From positions 1-36,604 of the IMG/VR virus record IMGVR_UViG_3300009175_001422: a DNA stretch of 36,604 nt. One strand, 5' to 3'. This DNA comes from a virus. The notes under the pieces were generated by a model. The model saw only the letters and a program-made list of their open reading frames with translations. It did no database searches and was not told where the DNA came from. Below are positions 6,967 to 15,205 of the stretch, one piece after another (the first letter of the stretch is position 1; each line of letters opens with the position of its first letter). Position numbers and translations under genes: made by a program.

Positions 6967-7695
6967 ATGTCTAATGATGTCATTGAAAAAACACAAACAG
7001 GTTTAGTCCCATCAACGCAACCTCAAAGAGGTTTTGAGGGCGGGGTGGATCAGGAAGATTTAATTATACCACGAGCGAAACTTATTCAGGCGTTATCGCC
7101 GGAATTAGCCGAGGGATTAGAAGGCATTAAGATCGGTTCAATCATCAATTCGCTAAGCAAAGAAATTCTTCCGCAGGATTTTATCCCGATATTCACGTTT
7201 AAGAATTTTATTCGGTTTAATCCGCGCAGCAAGGATGATCCGAATTTTGACAGCGATTATGACCCGGGTGCGGTCATTTGGAAATCAACCGATCCGCTGG
7301 ATCCAAAGGTCAAAGAGCAAACGAAATTTGGGCCCAATGGAGAGAAGCCCGTAGCCGTTACGTTTATTAATTTCTTTTCGTACTTCCCGGGTGTCAGTAT
7401 GCCTATTATCGTCAGCTTTTCAAAGACCAGCTATAAGGCCGGTAAGAATCTTTTATCGCTGGCTAAGTTTTGCGGTGGAGATATGTTTTCCCGCAAGTAC
7501 AGGCTGGGATCTCAAATGGAAACCAACGACGTGGCAACATACGCCATATTGAAAGCAAAGCCAGTTGGCGCAGTTTCGCCAGAAGAATTCCAGCTTTGCG
7601 AAGGATTGTGGAAGGAATTCTCAACGAAGGTTGACGTGATTCAGGTCCATGAGGGGGATGTTCAGGAAGACGTTGAAGGCAAAAGACCGTATTAA
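6967..7695 (+). CDS. Conserved phage protein, possible ssDNA-binding function
   Basis: A 242-aa protein of a type repeatedly seen next to phage primases and nucleases. Its conserved landmarks are PRAKLIQALSPE, GSIINSLSKEILP, FIPIFTFKNFIRFNPR, IWKSTDP, LNFF-like INFFSYFPGV and SFSKTSYKAGKNLLSLA. The perfect AAAGGAGG site before the ATG at 6967 decides the start over an upstream frame extension. By position it may coat or protect ssDNA during replication, but I see no OB-fold proof and no catalytic motif. Confidence 0.8.
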   Translation: MSNDVIEKTQTGLVPSTQPQRGFEGGVDQEDLIIPRAKLIQALSPELAEGLEGIKIGSIINSLSKEILPQDFIPIFTFKNFIRFNPRSKDDPNFDSDYDPGAVIWKSTDPLDPKVKEQTKFGPNGEKPVAVTFINFFSYFPGVSMPIIVSFSKTSYKAGKNLLSLAKFCGGDMFSRKYRLGSQMETNDVATYAILKAKPVGAVSPEEFQLCEGLWKEFSTKVDVIQVHEGDVQEDVEGKRPY

Positions 7696-7700
7696 CAGCT

Positions 7701-7730
7701 TGGGCGGGGTCGGGATGGCCCCGCCCATTT
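7701..7730 (+). terminator. GC-rich hairpin, terminator-like
   Basis: TGGGCGGGG (7701-7709) and CCCCGCCCA (7719-7727) form a perfect 9-bp stem with a 9-base loop. Only TTTCTT follows, so termination may be partial. It sits between the 242-aa gene and a 55-aa gene, and could protect the upstream message or reduce readthrough into the primase. Confidence 0.6.
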
Positions 7731-7747
7731 CTTCGAAAGGTGACACC

Positions 7748-7915
7748 ATGAAATGCGAAATATTTGAGGATCGAGATCCGGGGGTATTGCAGTCTTTTGT
7801 TAATGGATTTATTGCTGATAAGAAGGTAATTGAGATTAAACAAAGTATTTGCCCGGGGGTTTTCCTTTATCCACTTTTGATCATAACCATTTTCTATGAG
7901 GAAGTCGCCAAATGA
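7748..7915 (+). CDS. Unknown 55-aa protein upstream of primase
   Basis: A small frame with ATG at 7748 and AAAGGTGA upstream. The form is MKCEIFEDRDPGVLQSFVNGFI, then a beta-strand-like C-terminus LLIITIFYEE. Short proteins of this FE-x-FINGFI...YEE shape are frequent in phage early regions. Its stop overlaps the primase start (ATGA), so the two are coupled. Longer upstream frames lack a ribosome site and cross the hairpin. Function unknown. Confidence 0.75.
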   Translation: MKCEIFEDRDPGVLQSFVNGFIADKKVIEIKQSICPGVFLYPLLIITIFYEEVAK

Positions 7916-10047
7916 TTGAGCAGGCATTAATTTATGCCAAGCGCGGCTGGGCGGTTTTTCCATGTAAAAACAAAATCCCTTTAACAGCGCATGGCTACAA
8001 AGACGCATCGGTTGATGAAGCTGTTATCAGGCAGATGTTCACTAATCACAGCCAAGCCAATATCGCTATTGCAACAGGCAAAGTGTCAGGAATTTTTGTT
8101 GTGGATATTGATGTTAAGAATGGCGTGTGTGGTGATGAATCTTTACACGATCTTGAAGGTGAGTTTGGTAAATTGCCGCTCACAGTTGAATCGTTGACGT
8201 GGACTAAGGGCAGGCATATTTATTTTAGGTATCCGCAAGTTGGTGTTGGGTGTAAGGCTGGCATCCGTTCGGGGATTGATATTCGTGGTGACGGCGGATA
8301 TGTGATTGCGCCACCCAGCGTCATTGAAGGCAAGTCATATGAATGGGAAGCGTCGCAACATCCTGATGAAACAATGATCGCGGACGCGCCAGAGTGGCTT
8401 GTGGATTTGCTTAGTGAAAAACAGCCGGTTGTTGATCTGTCCGAACAGGGAGCAAAGATTACAGGGAACCGCAATGACACGCTCATGCACATGGGTGTCA
8501 AACTTCGCAAGATGGGTCTGGAACACGAACAGATTGAGTTGACACTGCAGTCCATCAATGAGAATCGTTGTTCCCCCGCATTGCCTAAAAAGGAAGTTTC
8601 AGCGATTGCCAAGAGCGTTTCACGTTACGGTATTGAGAGCAGGTCCAAATATGACGACCCTCTGACTGACGTTTGGAACTCCAAAATGTTCTTTGAGAAG
8701 TATGGCGATGACATCAAGTATTGCGATGCCCTAGGTGGATGGTTTATTTGGGATGGCACCCGCTGGAAAAAGGACGATAGATTTGAGATTTTGCGGTTGG
8801 CCAAGCACACAGTCAAACAGATGTATCAAATGGCCAAGTCAAATAGCGACAAATTTCTATTTAAGCACGCCGTTAAATGTGAGGGCGAATCGCGGCTTAA
8901 AGCAATGATCAGTCTTGTTAGAAGCGAAGGCATGATAGCGACCGTAAATGATCAGTTCGACAGTGATGTGTTTTTGCTTAATTGTCTAAATGGAACATTA
9001 AACCTTCAGACTGGTGAGTTAAGGCCGCAAAACAAAGAAGATTATATTACCCGCCGTGTAGAGCTTAATTACAACAAAGACGCGCAGTGCCCGGAGTGGC
9101 GACGATTTTTGATGACCATATTCCAGGGCGATTTGCAGCTTATTGAATTCATGCAAAAGGCGGTTGGATATTCACTGTCTGGGTCAATCAAAGAGCAGTG
9201 CATTTTTATTTTGTATGGCATTGGAATGAACGGCAAATCGACGTTTTTAAAACACATCTTCCGAATGTTAGGCGATTACGCGCTTAATACGCCCGCATCA
9301 ACCTTGATGGAGAAGTATAACGATTCAATTCCCAATGATGTGGCAAGGCTTAAAGGAATGAGATTTGTGACGGCCCTGGAATCTGGCAAGTCAAAAGCCA
9401 TGGCCGAGGCGCAAATCAAACAACTGACAGGTGACGATCCGATATCGGCTAGGTTTTTGCATCGAGAGTATTTTGACTTTTTTGCCACGTTCAAGATTTT
9501 CTTTGCGACAAATCACAAGCCAAACATATCAGGAACGGATAAAGGAATTTGGCGACGCATTATCACTATTCCATTTGAGAAAGTTATTTCAGCGAAAGAG
9601 CGCGATGCAAAGCTGGATGAAAAGCTAGTCAGTGAATATGAGGGCATTTTAAATTGGGCAGTTGAAGGCTTTAAGCTTTGGCAGACGCATGATTTGGGAA
9701 GACCAGATAAGGTTACCGATGCCACCAATGAGTATCAAGAGGAGTCCGATCTGATTGGCAATTATTTGGAAGAACGCTGCATTATAGGTGCCGATTTCAA
9801 GGTTCAAGCAAGTTCAATTCTCAAAGATTTACAGCAATGGGCTAAGGACAACGGGCTTCGGTATATCAATCGCAATGAGTTTATTGACTACATGAAGAAG
9901 CGGGGATTTAAGAAAGACAAGCTAACTTCTGGTGGAGATCGTGGAAATATTTTTTGGTTCGGAGTCGGCTTGAAGGCAGGTGACAGTCAAGACAGGGGAG
10001 AAAGTGGAGAAGTTTTTAGTGATGTTTCAGAAAAAAGGCCGTTTTGA
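7912..10047 (+). CDS. PrimPol-D5 primase-helicase
   Basis: Replication initiator that joins primase/polymerase and SF3 helicase activities. The N-terminal Prim-Pol domain (about 1-170) begins EQALIYAKRGWAVFPCKN and has the metal-binding DID at 65-67. A PriCT-like helical segment (about 182-235) and the D5 N-terminal region (about 260-410) follow. The SF3 ATPase has Walker A GIGMNGKST at 436-444 and FFATNHKP near 537. A C-terminal winged-helix-like part holds EYQEESDLIGNYLEERC (about 600-710). The 711 aa are normal for the family. The last codons encode two of the GTGGAGA repeats of the presumed origin, so the protein tail is shaped by that DNA signal. Confidence 0.94.
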   Translation: MIEQALIYAKRGWAVFPCKNKIPLTAHGYKDASVDEAVIRQMFTNHSQANIAIATGKVSGIFVVDIDVKNGVCGDESLHDLEGEFGKLPLTVESLTWTKGRHIYFRYPQVGVGCKAGIRSGIDIRGDGGYVIAPPSVIEGKSYEWEASQHPDETMIADAPEWLVDLLSEKQPVVDLSEQGAKITGNRNDTLMHMGVKLRKMGLEHEQIELTLQSINENRCSPALPKKEVSAIAKSVSRYGIESRSKYDDPLTDVWNSKMFFEKYGDDIKYCDALGGWFIWDGTRWKKDDRFEILRLAKHTVKQMYQMAKSNSDKFLFKHAVKCEGESRLKAMISLVRSEGMIATVNDQFDSDVFLLNCLNGTLNLQTGELRPQNKEDYITRRVELNYNKDAQCPEWRRFLMTIFQGDLQLIEFMQKAVGYSLSGSIKEQCIFILYGIGMNGKSTFLKHIFRMLGDYALNTPASTLMEKYNDSIPNDVARLKGMRFVTALESGKSKAMAEAQIKQLTGDDPISARFLHREYFDFFATFKIFFATNHKPNISGTDKGIWRRIITIPFEKVISAKERDAKLDEKLVSEYEGILNWAVEGFKLWQTHDLGRPDKVTDATNEYQEESDLIGNYLEERCIIGADFKVQASSILKDLQQWAKDNGLRYINRNEFIDYMKKRGFKKDKLTSGGDRGNIFWFGVGLKAGDSQDRGESGEVFSDVSEKRPF

Positions 10048-10234
10048 GTGGAGAAAGTGGACATTTGGGGAGATTGTTTTTGACATTTTCCACGCTTAAA
10101 ACAACTTGATTGCAGTTAGTTACGGCAAAAGTGGAGATAGTGGAGAAATATTTTCTTCTATATACATAAGTATCAAAAAATAAATGAATATATATGGAAA
10201 TCTCCCAGAACAATTTCTCCTCCACTTTCTCCAC
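10003..10234. other. Putative phage replication origin (iterons around AT-rich core)
   Basis: GTGGAGA-type repeats occur in direct orientation at 10003-10011, 10048-10061 (a double copy AGTGGAGAAAGTGGA) and 10130-10147 (another double copy), and in inverted orientation at about 10217-10234. A 14-bp unit at 10048-10061 is matched in reverse complement at 10220-10233. Between the last direct and the inverted copies lies a stretch of almost pure A/T (10145-10198). Position directly after the primase-helicase gene, iterons and an unwinding-type core together fit a theta origin. This remains a prediction. Confidence 0.55.
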
Positions 10235-10245
10235 GCAGGGGGCAT

Positions 10246-10476
10246 ATGGATAAATTCGATAGGTTTAAGGTTTTGTATAAAAGGTTTATAGACGGCACGC
10301 GTTGGCTTAATGAGCGTATGTCTAAAGGTATTAATGTTGATAAAGACAAAGTGGACTTTAACGCATTGGTTGTTGAACCGATGGAAGCCTTGTGGGCAGA
10401 GTTTAGTGATGAGGAGAAGGACGATTGGCTGCGGGTTGCTGATGCTGTCCGTATCTTTAATGGAAGGATTGTTTAA
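10246..10476 (+). CDS. Unknown 76-aa protein
   Basis: Acidic/basic mixed small protein MDKFDRFKVLYKRFIDGTRW..., likely helical, with a C-terminal part EFSDEEKDDWLRVADAVRIFNG. The ATG follows GGGGG by 4 bases. It stands just right of the putative origin and runs directly into the next gene (TAA then ATG). Not recognised. Confidence 0.7.
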   Translation: MDKFDRFKVLYKRFIDGTRWLNERMSKGINVDKDKVDFNALVVEPMEALWAEFSDEEKDDWLRVADAVRIFNGRIV

Positions 10477-10611
10477 ATGGAGAAGGTATTCCCATGTGTG
10501 TTGATTGTATTGGATTGTTTAGCAGCATGTGTCTATGGATGGCAGGGCGACGTGCGTCATTGTATTTATTGGTTGTGTGCAGGGGCATTGACCATATGTG
10601 TGACGTTTTAA
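10477..10611 (+). CDS. 44-aa membrane protein with two helices
   Basis: The frame starts immediately after the preceding stop, with GGAAGG upstream. The first hydrophobic segment is VFPCVLIVLDCLAACVYGW and the second YWLCAGALTICVTF, joined by a short polar turn (QGDVRHC). Tiny proteins with this two-helix design, xFPxILIxLDxxAAxVY...IYWxxAAxLTxxVTF, are common in phage replication/packaging junctions. It sits in the inner membrane by prediction; the role is unknown. Six cysteines in 44 residues is unusual. Confidence 0.7.
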   Translation: MEKVFPCVLIVLDCLAACVYGWQGDVRHCIYWLCAGALTICVTF

Positions 10612-10769
10612 ATCGGCGGGTCCTTCTGATGGGGGTGGGGTTAAGCGGGTCGGCAAGCGCGCTCGCTGTCAGTGATTGAAAAATAATTTTTTCGTTTCAT
10701 GTTCATGTTTTAAGTAACAAGACAATACCGTCAGGGGCTTATCCCCGACGGTAATAAGGAGAAATGGCA
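10612..10769 (+). promoter_or_regulatory. Gene-free leader with hairpin before the methyltransferase
   Basis: A 158-base gap. At 10726-10753 TACCGTC and GACGGTA form a 7-bp stem, continued by GGGG/CCCC after a single bulged A, around loop CTTAT. No T-run follows; AAGGAG starts 3 bases later. This makes it more likely a translational or operator element than a terminator. The rest holds an A/T-rich stretch (10677-10693) and a short CATGTT repeat. No convincing -35/-10 pair was seen. Confidence 0.5.
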
Positions 10770-12062
10770 ATGGCAAAGATTAACATTCAACCTGAAATTA
10801 TGAAATTTCAAATTGCATCTTTAGTGCCGTGGGAAGAAAATCCGCGTGACATATCCCCAGAGGCTTTAAAAGGCTTGCGGGATAGTTTAGAAAAGTTTGG
10901 CTATGTGGATTTGATCGTGATTAACAAACGCAACATGCAGGTTGTTTCTGGTCATCAGCGTTTACGGGTTCTTAAAGAAGATGGCGTCCAAGAAGTCACC
11001 TGTCTGGCCGTTGACATGGACGAAATCGCCCAGAACGCTTTGGCAGTAACGCTTAACAATCAGCAGATTACGGGTTTCTTCACCAAGACGTTGATACCGA
11101 TTTTGGAAGATTTGAGGCTGAAAATGCCAGCGGATTATCTAAATCTTCGCCTTGCTGAATTAAGGCAGGGTCTGGAAGAATTCGAGCTAGAAAAGATGGG
11201 AAAAACTTTGCCGGATGATGTTCCGGCCCCGCCCAAGGTGGCCGTGACAAAGCCTGGCGATTTATGGATTTTGGGAGAGCATCGGCTTTTGTGCGGTGAC
11301 TCAACCAAAGATGAAGACGTGGTACGTCTTATGGACGGGCAGAAGGCAAGGTTGTTTGCGACTGACCCGCCTTATTGCGTGGATTACACCGGTGCTGATC
11401 GCCCCAATGGTGGCAAGGATTGGTCGAATGTTTATCATGAGATTGACATTCCCGATGCGGTGGATTTTATACGCAAATTTTATACAGCTGGCCTTAAACA
11501 TATTCTTGAGGGGACGGCATTGTATCTTTGGCATGCTTCCAAGCGGCGTTCGGATATTGAAGGCATAGCCAAGGAGTTGGGAATACTTATTCATCAGGAG
11601 ATTGTTTGGGTTAAGCCGTGCGTTATTTTGACTTACTCATTTTATTCATGGCGACATGAGCCATGTTTGCTCATGTGGATTAAAGGTCAAAAGCCGGAAT
11701 ATAAACCTAAAAAGAAATCTATTGGGAGTGTGTGGACAGTTGATTTTTTAAGGACAGGGGATCCATCTACACCGGAATATCACAGTGATGTCTGGGAGTT
11801 AGATTGGGAAGGTAAGAAGCGCAATCCCGGACTTGATCATCCCACAGTTAAACCTACGGAAGTTTTCGCTATACCAATGCGGGTTCATACGATGCCAGGG
11901 GAGATTTGTTACGAACCGTTTAGCGGTTCAGGTTCGCAGATTATCGCGGGCGAACGGTTAAACCGCAGGGTGTTTGCCATGGAACTTGAACCAGTCTTTT
12001 GTGATGTGGCGGTTAAGCGTTGGGAGAATTTTACTGGGAAGAAAGCAGTTTTGGCGAGGTAA
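10770..12062 (+). CDS. ParB-like nuclease domain / DNA adenine methyltransferase fusion
   Basis: N6-adenine (or N4-cytosine) DNA methyltransferase with an N-terminal ParB/sulfiredoxin-like domain. The ParB part (about 10-100) reads LVPWEENPRDIS...VVSGHQRLRVLKEDG. The methyltransferase part has motif IV DPPY (numbering from the ATG at 10764: 201-204) before motif I FSGSGS (386-391), the beta-class order. The ATG at 10770 is preferred because AAGGAG lies 8 bases before it, but only 2 before the ATG at 10764. Such fusions typically sit next to phage terminase genes and may modify phage DNA against host restriction. No cognate restriction gene is present. Confidence 0.92.
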   Translation: MAKINIQPEIMKFQIASLVPWEENPRDISPEALKGLRDSLEKFGYVDLIVINKRNMQVVSGHQRLRVLKEDGVQEVTCLAVDMDEIAQNALAVTLNNQQITGFFTKTLIPILEDLRLKMPADYLNLRLAELRQGLEEFELEKMGKTLPDDVPAPPKVAVTKPGDLWILGEHRLLCGDSTKDEDVVRLMDGQKARLFATDPPYCVDYTGADRPNGGKDWSNVYHEIDIPDAVDFIRKFYTAGLKHILEGTALYLWHASKRRSDIEGIAKELGILIHQEIVWVKPCVILTYSFYSWRHEPCLLMWIKGQKPEYKPKKKSIGSVWTVDFLRTGDPSTPEYHSDVWELDWEGKKRNPGLDHPTVKPTEVFAIPMRVHTMPGEICYEPFSGSGSQIIAGERLNRRVFAMELEPVFCDVAVKRWENFTGKKAVLAR

Positions 12063-12069
12063 TGACGTT

Positions 12070-12705
12070 ATGGCTGGCAATGAACCGAATAAACCAAATC
12101 TTCTCGAGATAGCCAAAAAACAAAGAGAGGTCAAGCTAATCGAGAAAATGCAAAAGGGCATGGCTCTGACGCCATCAGAGATGAAGGAACTCGCCAAGTA
12201 TCAAGATGGCGGATCATTACCGGGTGTTCTTTCGACACAGGATCAAGTAGCACAGGTATTTCGTGTTTCGACCCGCACAGTGGCCAACTGGGCTAAAGAC
12301 GGAATGCCGGTAACCAAAGAAGGGCATTATGACATTCTTGAGATTCAAACTTGGAAATTCAATAAGGGCAGAAAATCCACAGGCAAGAATGACGACTGGG
12401 ACGCAACCTATCGTGAGTATAAGGCAAAAGTTGAGCAGATTAAATTTAAGACCATGATAGCAGAGTTGATTTCAATGCGTGAGGTTGAGGATGGTTTGGT
12501 GCAGGTTAGCATTGCAATTAAAAGGGCGCTGCTATCGCTTCCTCGCATGGTGGCGCCAAGGTTGGTTGGTCTTGAAGTTCGTGAGATTGAGAATATTCTT
12601 CGAGAGAGGGTAGAGGAAATTATCAATATTTTTGCTAAGGATCAAATATTTAAAAAGGGCAAGTCTGATGATAGCGATGGTGAAAAAACCAAGGATTTGG
12701 ACTGA
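12070..12705 (+). CDS. Terminase small subunit (Nu1-like)
   Basis: DNA-recognition subunit of the packaging motor. The segment LSTQDQVAQVFRVSTRTVANWAKDGMPV (quoted in part: VFRVSTRTVANWAKDGMPV) is a Nu1-type winged helix-turn-helix, here preceded by an extra basic/helical N-terminus of about 50 residues. The C-terminal part (about 120-200) is helical and likely contacts the large subunit. The ATG at 12070 has GAGGT 9 bases upstream. It overlaps the large-subunit gene by 38 bases, as is usual for this pair. Confidence 0.85.
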   Translation: MAGNEPNKPNLLEIAKKQREVKLIEKMQKGMALTPSEMKELAKYQDGGSLPGVLSTQDQVAQVFRVSTRTVANWAKDGMPVTKEGHYDILEIQTWKFNKGRKSTGKNDDWDATYREYKAKVEQIKFKTMIAELISMREVEDGLVQVSIAIKRALLSLPRMVAPRLVGLEVREIENILRERVEEIINIFAKDQIFKKGKSDDSDGEKTKDLD

Positions 12706-14551
12706 TAGTGTTCGTCAGGCGTGGGAATTGCCAAAGCGGCTTACGGTTTCGCAATGGGCTAATCAATCACGCGTCTTGGATCCGATAACTTCAGCTTCTG
12801 GCGGCAAATGGCATACCGAAACAACACCGTATTTGCGAGGGATCATGGATGCTTTTTATGACCCCTTGGTTGAAGATATTACCATCATGGCATCAACGCA
12901 GATAGGTAAGACTGAAGGCATGCTCAATATGCTTGGATATGCCATAGATCAAGACCCCGGGCCTACTTTATGGGTTAACCCAACAGAGGAACTAGCTAAG
13001 AGTTTTTGCAAGAACCGTATTCAGCCAATGACGCGTCTTTCACCAGATTTAAAAAGGCATTTACCGTCTAATGAAGATAACATCGCTAAATTTGAGATTT
13101 TCTTTGATCGAATGCCACTGTACGTAGGATGGTCGAACAGCCCATCGTCGCTGTCATCGCGACCGATTAGATATCTTTTTTTAGATGAAATTGATAAATA
13201 TCCGCCATTTTCAGGCAAGGAAGCCGACCCAATAAAACTCGCTAAAGAACGCACCCGCACTTTTTGGAACCGCAAGATTGTTAAATGTTCAACGCCGACA
13301 ACGAGGGACGGTTATATTTATCAAGAATATAAAAAAAGCGATAGATGTCAATATTACGTGCCGTGTCCCTTTTGCCGTCATTATCAGGTTTTAAGTTTTA
13401 GCCAGATACGCTGGCCGGAAGATGAACGTGATCCAGAAGTTGTTAGAGATAAGAAATTGGCGTGGTATGAATGCATAAGGTGTAAAGAAAAGATCATTGA
13501 TGTACAAAAACGCCAAGTGATTAACAGCGGGCAATGGGTTCCCGATGGTTGTGAAATTAATTCACAGGGAATGATCACCGGAGAAATCCCAGTAACGGTA
13601 AGAAAGGGTTTTTGGATTAACGCTATTTATTCCCCGTGGTTGACGTTTTCTGAAATAGCAGCGGAATTTCTTTCATCCAAAGACCAGATTAATGATTTGA
13701 TGAATTTTGTTAATTCGTGGCTTGCGGAGATATGGGAAGAAAAAAGCAAAAGGACTGAAGTTGATCACGTTAAAAGTCTTTCACTCGAATATCCGGAAGG
13801 GTTCGTTCCAGATAAGGTTGTTGTCATGACCGCGGGAGTAGATGTGCAAATGGATCATTTTTATTTTGTTATTCGTGGTTGGGGATATGGAGAGGAGTCG
13901 TGGCTTATTCGAGCGGCGAGGGTGGAGAGTTGGCCTAATATTACGGACGCTTTGTTTCAGACCGTTTATAAGAAAAGAAACGGCGAAGTTTTAAAGGTCA
14001 GGATGACCTGTGTTGACAGTGGTTATAACACCGATGAGGTTTACGAAATCTGCCGGCGCAATAGTGATGTTGCCAGAGCCATTAAAGGGGATATTCGAGT
14101 TACCGGTGTGCCGATTACAATTACTCGTATTGATAGATATGTCGGATCAGGGGTTTTTATTCCGGGTGGTTTAAGTTTATACCGTCTTGACGTGAACTAT
14201 TTTAAAGACAAGGTTTATCGTTTGGTTAATTCTGACCCCGGGGACTTATCTAAGTGGCACAATTTTAAGAATGTGTCAGAGCAGTATTTGAGGCAGTTTT
14301 GCAGCGAGGACAAGGTTATTGTCCGAGATAGAAAGACTGGGCGTGCGCAGGAAGTATGGAAGCCAAAAGCTAATAAGACGCCCAATCACTATTGGGACGC
14401 GGAAATTTACGCTACCGCAGCAGCCGAGATGATTCATGTTTCATCATTAAGGCAGACTGGTACAGCGAATACTTTTAATTCCACTCGAGATAATAACGAG
14501 TCATATTTAGGAAAATTAGGTGGTATGCGTAAAAACTGGTTACAAAGATGA
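12668..14551 (+). CDS. Terminase large subunit (lambda GpA family)
   Basis: ATPase-nuclease that cuts and pumps phage DNA into the prohead. It begins RQAWELPKRLTVSQWANQSR and has the adenine/Walker A region ASTQIGKTE (about 79-87) and the Walker B FLDEIDK (about 173-179). A Cys cluster CPFC...CIRC (about 235-280) precedes the nuclease domain, which has the acidic GVDVQ motif near 400. The C-terminus NHYWDAEIYATAAAEM is typical of GpA. The start at 12668 has AAAAAGGG upstream. At 627 aa it is near the family length of 640. Terminases of this type cut at cos or similar sites, so cohesive-end packaging is plausible. Confidence 0.94.
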   Translation: MIAMVKKPRIWTDSVRQAWELPKRLTVSQWANQSRVLDPITSASGGKWHTETTPYLRGIMDAFYDPLVEDITIMASTQIGKTEGMLNMLGYAIDQDPGPTLWVNPTEELAKSFCKNRIQPMTRLSPDLKRHLPSNEDNIAKFEIFFDRMPLYVGWSNSPSSLSSRPIRYLFLDEIDKYPPFSGKEADPIKLAKERTRTFWNRKIVKCSTPTTRDGYIYQEYKKSDRCQYYVPCPFCRHYQVLSFSQIRWPEDERDPEVVRDKKLAWYECIRCKEKIIDVQKRQVINSGQWVPDGCEINSQGMITGEIPVTVRKGFWINAIYSPWLTFSEIAAEFLSSKDQINDLMNFVNSWLAEIWEEKSKRTEVDHVKSLSLEYPEGFVPDKVVVMTAGVDVQMDHFYFVIRGWGYGEESWLIRAARVESWPNITDALFQTVYKKRNGEVLKVRMTCVDSGYNTDEVYEICRRNSDVARAIKGDIRVTGVPITITRIDRYVGSGVFIPGGLSLYRLDVNYFKDKVYRLVNSDPGDLSKWHNFKNVSEQYLRQFCSEDKVIVRDRKTGRAQEVWKPKANKTPNHYWDAEIYATAAAEMIHVSSLRQTGTANTFNSTRDNNESYLGKLGGMRKNWLQR

Positions 14552-14775
14552 CGGCATGGATTGATAAAAAAGAGGATTCATGGCTTGATAAGCCTTTAAA
14601 ACGGGAACGTCGGATGACCCCAGTGGAAGATCATGATGTTCTCATTCATAGGCCTTTAAAATGTAGAAGATGCAAATCAAGGAGTGTCAGATGCTATGGA
14701 GCAGATAAGCCAATTCTTTATTACAAGTGTGTCGATTGTCAGCATAAATTTAAGGTTATCGAGAAGGATGATTGA
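14548..14775 (+). CDS. Small zinc-ribbon protein
   Basis: A 75-aa protein whose start overlaps the terminase stop (ATGA). Cys39, Cys42, Cys61 and Cys64 form a zinc ribbon (KCRRCKS ... YYKCVDCQHKF), with an extra Cys49. The N-terminal third is charged. Small ribbons of this kind may bind nucleic acid or the terminase complex. The specific role is unknown. It ends the upstream transcription unit before the gap at 14776. Confidence 0.75.
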   Translation: MTAWIDKKEDSWLDKPLKRERRMTPVEDHDVLIHRPLKCRRCKSRSVRCYGADKPILYYKCVDCQHKFKVIEKDD

Positions 14776-14803
14776 GATTTTTCAGTATTTCTGAACCAGA
14801 ACA

Positions 14804-14831
14804 TTGACTATGCATTGTAGTCAGATAAACT
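14804..14831 (+). promoter_or_regulatory. Putative promoter with internal dyad operator
   Basis: A -35 box TTGACT (14804-14809) and a -10 box TAAACT (14826-14831) are 16 bases apart. Inside, TGACTA (14805-14810) and TAGTCA (14818-14823) form a 6-bp dyad that overlaps the -35 and the spacer, the layout expected of a repressor site. It lies in the only sizable gap of the packaging/head operon. Confidence 0.45.
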
Positions 14832-14837
14832 AAAGTC

Positions 14838-14934
14838 AGGATAAAGATTTACGCCGGGAATGGAGCGGCCGCTTCGCTCTCGACGATAAAGCGGCAATTT
14901 GGGTGCCCAAATCACTCATTTTGCCGCTTTTTTT
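14838..14934 (+). ncRNA. Candidate small structured RNA between terminase and gpW genes
   Basis: From a start about 7 bases after the -10 box the transcript would be about 97 nt and end in a strong terminator. It holds a GAGCG/CGCTC hairpin (around 14862-14880), then the terminator stem with a nested TTTGGG/CCCAAA hairpin. No open frame of note occurs. It could be a small RNA or a leader whose terminator controls entry into the head genes. Prediction only. Confidence 0.35.
14888..14934 (+). terminator. Strong branched terminator before the head genes
   Basis: AAAGCGGCAA (14888-14897) pairs with TTGCCGCTTT (14921-14930) over 10 bp, followed by TTTT. The loop contains a second perfect hairpin, TTTGGG (14898-14903) with CCCAAA (14906-14911). 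It lies between terminase/zinc-ribbon genes and the gpW-like gene, so it should reduce or regulate readthrough into the portal and capsid genes. Confidence 0.8.
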
Positions 14935-14950
14935 ATTTGTTAGGGGAGTT

Positions 14951-15202
14951 ATGACACAAGACTTACAGGCAAGCCTCGACGCTGTTAGTGCGGCTATTGA
15001 TGCAATGGTCGCTGGTGGATCCGTTTCAGAGTATTCGATTAATGGTCGTAGCATAAGAAAAATGAGCTTAAAAGATTTGATGGATTATCGTACCAAATTG
15101 CAATCTGAAATCGCAAGTACACGTAATGTTAGAACCTATGTTGAGTTTAACGAGCCGGAAGGTAATACAGGCCCCGGATATCCGCAGCCAAGCGGACTAT
15201 AA
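14951..15202 (+). CDS. gpW-like head-tail joining protein
   Basis: A small helical protein (83 aa) positioned between large terminase and portal, exactly where lambda has gpW. The core is LDAVSAAIDAMVAGGSVSEY..GRSI..MSLKDLMDYRTKLQSEI, i.e. helix, beta-turn with a short 'I-N-G-R' strand, helix, as in gpW/DUF6148 proteins. The ATG at 14951 has AGGGGAG 4 bases upstream; the longer frame begins inside the terminator. In lambda gpW plugs the portal channel after DNA filling. Confidence 0.75.
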   Translation: MTQDLQASLDAVSAAIDAMVAGGSVSEYSINGRSIRKMSLKDLMDYRTKLQSEIASTRNVRTYVEFNEPEGNTGPGYPQPSGL

Positions 15203-15205
15203 GAT

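Noticed and set aside
7463-8008. A 181-codon - strand frame opposite the 242-aa gene and the primase start
   Set aside because: It runs antisense to three well-supported genes with ribosome sites, and its composition looks like a shadow frame.
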